In this document: in pieces, positions 59,901 through 64,000 of the stretch
Layout of the letters: each line of letters begins with the position of its first letter
Numbering within the stretch: position 1 is the stretch's first letter
Assembly: GCF_014805685.1 (NCBI RefSeq)
Contig: NC_060885.1
Span: 30,551,132-30,615,131, forward strand
Direction of reading: 5' to 3'
Length of the DNA stretch: 64,000 nt
From: Silurus meridionalis
Taxonomy: Eukaryota; Chordata; Actinopteri; Siluriformes; Siluridae
Made by a program: the position numbers and the translations under genes
Notes under the pieces: generated by a model
What the model was told of the DNA's origin: nothing
Seen by the model: only the letters and a program-made list of their open reading frames with translations
Database searches by the model: none

Positions 59901-62900
59901 AATGTGTTCCCACTTCACATCAAGTCCCCTCTCAATGTTTCCATGATTTTCAGTCAGGTCTTAAAAACATTTGTTTTAGATTACGATTTGGTATAACGTC
60001 TCGATTTTCTTTTCTTTCATCTGTTTGTCTGAATCTTGTTTTGGGTGATTTTACAAAACTTTGCTCAACAGATTCGCTTAAAAAATAAACTGAGACCGAC
60101 TTATGATGAGTGGAAGACGATAGAGTGTTGGGGCTGGGGTTAGTGTTTAGAGGATGTTGGTTTGTTATCACCTGAAGTAAAAGTAGAAACCCTTCCCATA
60201 GGAGTTTTACTACGCATAAAAGACTCTAAAATGTTAAATCACAGATCTAGAAAACTTGTGTGCAGTTACCAATACTCTCATCCCTCCAAATCTGCATTTC
60301 TTTCTGACAGGAAAGAAGAATTCATCTATTTAGTCGGATTGCTACCAGGTTAAAACTACTTTATTCCGAAAAAATGAGATTTTTTTGCCTTTTATATGCA
60401 AAAGAAATGCTGTATATTTAAAAATCCTGTCACACAATAATGACAATATTGGTATTGGTAAATGTAAACTGATAATTTCTGATAATATCAGAAAGGCTGG
60501 ATTTCATCTCACCATTACCTGCACTGATTTGGGGAATTCCAGGAAGTAGATGAGCTATTAACACGCCGAATGCCCATAAAAGGTGAATTGTGCATTCTCC
60601 AGACTAAGTTCTGAAAATTCTCAGGAGCTCCTAAATGAAGGTTCCACTGCTAAAACTCAGCCAAGCGGAATTGTGAGTTATTTCCTGGCCCAGTGTTTAC
60701 TGAAAATCTGGTTCCTGGAATTTTTTTAAATATCCTTCCAATTTGCTGGAATATAAATGAATTCATCTGTTTCAAAAACAGTGACGCTCTCACAGACCAG
60801 CATTCCGACTTCCCATTTTACGACACTGACACAGGCCTCATTGTGTTTAGAAGGTGAAGACATAATACGTCCATTCATTGGTACACTGTAATGAAATGCC
60901 TTTGGTGTACTCACCCGATAGAGCGAATTCTGAAGCGCAGCCGGTCTAAGTGTAACACTTTTACTTCCTAGGAAACAAAATGACAAATTCGAAATCAGGA
61001 TTGTTCAGAAAAACATTTTTAACGATGTGTTTGCTGTGGCGAGTGAAAGTTTTGTTAAAAAAGTGCTAGCATTTTTTTTTTTTTTTTACTTTTACAGACA
61101 ACAGGACATCCATTTTGGCTGCATACTTTATTTCCATATTAGGATTTATTACTTTAGAAAATTAAACATTGCTGATTTCTAGATCACAATATACATTAAT
61201 CGTTGTACAATGATATTTTGACTTTTGAGGTCATTTACTTATTGCCTATATAATGTGTAATGAAATACAAAATGAAAATAAATGAATTATGAAATGTGCA
61301 TCGGATTCGAAGGAAACTTTGATTAATGCTGAATAAAATACAGGAAGAAATAGTGAAAAAATATATACTTTACACTGGTGTACTGTATAATCTGACATTC
61401 GAAACCATTCGAGATTCTCCCGAGACTATACCTTCTGTAAAACTGAGATTCTCAATAACTCTAAATGTGAAATACCCGAGGGATGAAAAAGAGGTCAGCG
61501 CTGAACTTGAAGAGCCAGTCATCCAGGAAATGAAAGAGAAGGGATTCCATATCCTCACCTTAGAGAACACAGACAGAACTTTTTTTAAGCAGATTAAACA
61601 GGAAGTGCTTCACATACTGGTCTGACCAATGAAAGAGAAACTTGGGCTCAGGCCACAGAATACCTCAGCAAGGCCTCACCAGAGTAAACGTTTTCACTTA
61701 GACCCACTGCCTGTCTCCGAATACAAAAGTGGGTCACTTTATTACTCAAATCCAGCACCCAATTCAGTACTTAATACTGATGCACTCCGAAATCTTTGTA
61801 TGAAGAATAGAAATTCACAGAAACTACAAAGTTTAGCTATCACTGCGACTGCATTTTAATAAACTGTCCTTCAACGAGTGGCTGTACTCCTGATTCATCT
61901 CATCATTCATATGGGTGGCACTAGAGAGAAAGGCAATAGGTCTCAGGGAGAGATGACTACACTGTCTCTTTTAAACAATGCTGTATTACAAGGAAGAACC
62001 TGAGTCAACAAAGTGTCAGTAAATGTGATCCCATCCAAAAACTCCCTTCGCTCTGTATTTCTGAATAACACTGCGCTAGACATCGTGCTGTAAAACCGAT
62101 TACTCGACTTTCCTGTACTTTCACTGGGGAATCGACACCTGGTGAATAAGTTCAATATAAAAACGTCATTAGTTCAGACAGACAACAGCAACACTCATCC
62201 TTACACCATCCTCATGCTCTTGAGGTACAGTACAGACCAAAAGTGTGGACACACCTTCTCATTCAAAGAGTTTTCTTTATTTTCATGACTATGAAAATTG
62301 TAGAGTCACACTGAAGGCATCAAAACTATGAATTAACACATGTGGGATTATATACATAACAAAAAAGTGTGAAACAACTGAAAAATGTCATATTCTAGGT
62401 TCTTCAAAGTAGCCACCTTTTGCTTTGATTACTGCTTTGCACACTCTTGGCATTCTCTTGATGAGCTTCAAGAGGTAGTCACCTGAAATGGTCTTCCAAC
62501 AGTCTTAAAGGAGTTCCCAGAGAGATGCTTGGCACTTGTTGGCCCTTTTGCCTTCACTCTGCGGTCCAGCTCACCCCTAAACCATCTCGATTGATTTCAG
62601 GTCCGGTGACTGTGGAGGCCAGGTCATCTGGCGCAGCACCCCATCACTCTCCTTCTTGGTCAAATAGCCCTTGATGCCTTCAGTGTGACTCTACAATTTT
62701 CATAGTCATGAAAATAAAGAAAACTCTTTGAATGAGAAGGTGTGTCCAAACTTTTGGTCTGTACTGTATATCTTTAATACATCTCCAGCTATTATTAGAG
62801 GAGATTAATGAGATTTATAAACAGACGCAATGCACAGGAGCCTCCCCTATTTTCCCCTCCCTCTATTTCTTATCTGCTGAGAACAAAAACAGTCTATATA

Positions 62901-63137
62901 CATTACAGATCTTTAATTCTGTGCTTATTTAATAGCATTTTTTTTTTGTGTGTCTCTTGTAGAGATGAAGGGAAGATTTATGGCCACTGCTGCACTTTTC
63001 AGCGACTGTGTTATATTCAAACATTGAATGTAAAAAACAGCATTTTCATGTTTTCAGTGTCCGATTCAGTGCTTGCGGGACATCAGATTCTGAAGTTTAC
63101 ACCTATAGTGATATTCGTTATGGAGCATACAAGTTAT

Positions 63138-63195
<58 letters not shown>

Positions 63196-63910
63196 TCTGA
63201 TTCAACTTCTACCGTATCGATAGGTTCTACTGTCTCTGTATCGGTCATATAACCAAACATGGCCATGGCACTCTGTTCAAATGCCTCCTCCAAGGAGTCC
63301 CCCCAAGAATGCAACCTGAAACACACAAACACACAAATTGTTATTCAACCTTCGGATAAAAGTGTCTGATAAAATGCCATAATAACTTTAAGCACACTTC
63401 ATGGAACTCACCTCATAACATAATAGGTCAAATTATTGTCCAAACTAATGCATGATATTGAATTGTACCCCGAAAATGGATAAATATACAACATATAAAG
63501 TTGTGCAATTTGTTCTAAAGCGGTGCTTCTTTATATTTTGCTTACATGACAAAAAACCTGAAAGGGCTACTGACAAACTGTGATATCGTCTGTTTTTTTT
63601 TTTCCAAACTTTTTTTTCCTCAAAAGAACTGAAAACTGGTAGCAGCTGTTTTGATGCCAAATGTTACTACTGAACTTTACAACCTTCTAGTAAAACTATA
63701 TTTTCTGTTCATTTATAAAATCACTGACATTGAAAAACCTCACATTGAAATCAGGTTTGTTTAAAAATAAAATACGACTAATCTAAGCGCAGTTTCTGAC
63801 CAAACCTTGATCGAACCATATTGTGTTATGATTTTGTATTTTTTTGTTGAAGCTTCGCATTTCTGGCTCGGAAATGTTCACTTACTGGACATCTGCGGTA
63901 TGATCCAGAT
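56972..63910 (-). CDS. zbtb8os: archease (ZBTB8OS), six 3' coding exons, 5' end outside window
   Basis: Minus-strand exons in transcript order: 63886-63910, 63194-63315, 61476-61558, 60915-60967, 57254-57290, 56972-57058 (stop TGA at 56972-56974). All junctions are GT-AG and phases join in frame, giving about 134 residues; the human protein has 167, so one or more 5' exons lie to the right. Archease activates the RTCB tRNA-splicing ligase by promoting its guanylylation. Landmarks: LDHTADVQ (metal-binding acidic motif), HSWGDSLEEAFEQ, AMAMFGYMTDT, LLFHFLDDWLFKFSAD, FIPREVKVLHLD, IGWGEEFNLAKHPQG, VKAITYSAM and the terminal VIIDI. Exons of 25, 53 and 37 nt are very short. The exon at 63194 donates from a (GT)n tract. 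Its 3' end converges on the B7 gene. Confidence 0.95.
57857..58150. mobile_element. hAT-type MITE, zbtb8os intron
   Basis: The left end CAGCGGTCGACAACC and the reverse complement of the right end, CAGTGGTCCCCAACC, are matching inverted ends of the hAT/Charlie style. Octamers CTGTATGG (57849-57856) and CTGTAGGG (58151-58158) flank it, an 8-bp duplication with one mismatch. The element is 294 bp with no coding potential. Confidence 0.75.
58741..58821. repeat. 81-nt imperfect palindrome
   Basis: Outer arms GCTAAAGAATCCATAG (58741-58756) and its exact complement (58806-58821) enclose inner arms TTAGCCGCTAACCA (58765-58778) and its exact complement (58784-58797). An 8-nt internal mismatch separates inner and outer arms on each side, and the loop is 5 nt. 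Confidence 0.9.
59325..59600 (+). mobile_element. LINE C-terminal remnant, zbtb8os intron
   Basis: Broken frames give LITVMC (from 'SRLDYCNAL'), HLIQKTLL, FLTGTRR and VYKSLQGL-like words in order. These match the post-RT region of CR1/L2/Rex1 LINEs, at the same place as SRIDYCNALLGG to LLTYKALNGLAP in the L2 at 46970-47190. Confidence 0.55.
59643..59895 (+). repeat. (AGATA)n-led interspersed repeat
   Basis: AGATAAGATAAGATAAGATA is followed by CCTTTATTCGTCCCACAGTG and GGGGAAATTTC, a recurrent fish repeat, then by A-rich and (AAT)n simple sequence. The class is not clear. Confidence 0.5.
62228..62766. mobile_element. recently inserted non-autonomous Tc1-like element, 96-bp TIRs
   Basis: Left TIR 62228-62323 and right TIR 62671-62766 are reverse complements with one mismatch in 96 bases. 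TA flanks both ends (62226-62227 and 62767-62768). The interior (62400-62600) is the reverse complement of a Tc1 transposase C-terminus, including GTAGCCACCTTTTGCTTTGA and GGCATTCTCTTGATGAGC, with most of the gene deleted. It sits in a zbtb8os intron. Confidence 0.93.
63139..63193. repeat. (CA)27 microsatellite forming a zbtb8os splice donor
   Basis: The plus-strand CA run ends at 63193, immediately beside the zbtb8os exon edge at 63194. On the transcribed minus strand the intron therefore starts GTGTGTGTGT. Confidence 0.9.
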
Positions 63911-64000
63911 CTACAATCAAATACAAAAAAAATATGTTGAATTACTACACAAAAAAGAACAAAAGCTGACCCAATATTACACAAAACAACATCGTTATGA

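Noticed and set aside
61326..61625. 99-codon plus-strand ORF
   Set aside because: It is antisense to the zbtb8os exon at 61476-61558, which has clear archease homology on the other strand.
63066..63332. 88-codon minus-strand ORF with a long C-V-C-V run
   Set aside because: Only the exon part 63194-63315 is coding; the C-V run is the (GT)n intron start read as protein.

Overview
This window is vertebrate nuclear DNA, almost certainly a teleost fish. The genes are split by GT-AG introns, the proteins match vertebrate families closely, and the repeats are typical of fish: Tc1/mariner, hAT, L2, RTE-like LINEs, tRNA-derived SINEs and many (CA)n tracts. The abundance of Tc1-like DNA suggests an ostariophysan such as a catfish, but that is inference. 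I see no prokaryotic, organellar or viral genes, and no rRNA or functional tRNA genes.

Layout, left to right. Positions 106-623 are the last coding exon of a RUNX transcription factor (best match RUNX3), followed by about 2.2 kb of 3' UTR. From 2.8 to 24.4 kb I find no gene, only decayed SINEs, LINEs, mariner/Tc1 copies, MITEs, microsatellites and an 800-base polypyrimidine block. chp1 (calcineurin B homologous protein 1; 7 coding exons, 194 aa, all junctions in frame) runs from 25184 to 32343. khdrbs1 (Sam68; 9 coding exons, 393 aa) runs from 35550 to 39952. Positions 43940-48872 hold three nested transposons: a Tc1-like element is split by an RTE-like LINE, which is split by a nearly complete L2-type LINE. 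A B7-family immune ligand resembling CD276/B7-H3 (4 coding exons, 281 aa) runs from 49388 to 54265. On the minus strand, zbtb8os (archease) fills 56972-63910; six of its coding exons are visible and its 5' end lies beyond the right edge.

The genes do not form a pathway: a transcription factor, a Ca2+-binding Na+/H+-exchanger cofactor, an RNA-binding adaptor, a cell-surface immune ligand and the cofactor of the tRNA ligase RTCB. RUNX3, KHDRBS1 and ZBTB8OS all map to human 1p35-36, so the backbone looks like conserved synteny; chp1 and the B7 gene are not neighbours there in human.

Most worth a second look: the B7 gene has lost both canonical cysteines of its membrane-proximal Ig domain; the three-layer transposon nest; a nine-copy, indel-free 34-bp minisatellite in khdrbs1 intron 1; splice donors of chp1 and zbtb8os that abut or lie in CA/GT microsatellites; a triplicated segment in chp1 intron 1; and an 81-nt hairpin in zbtb8os intron DNA. 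I did not find a convincing new biological system. The coordinates come from reading by eye, so repeat edges are approximate unless I give a target-site duplication.
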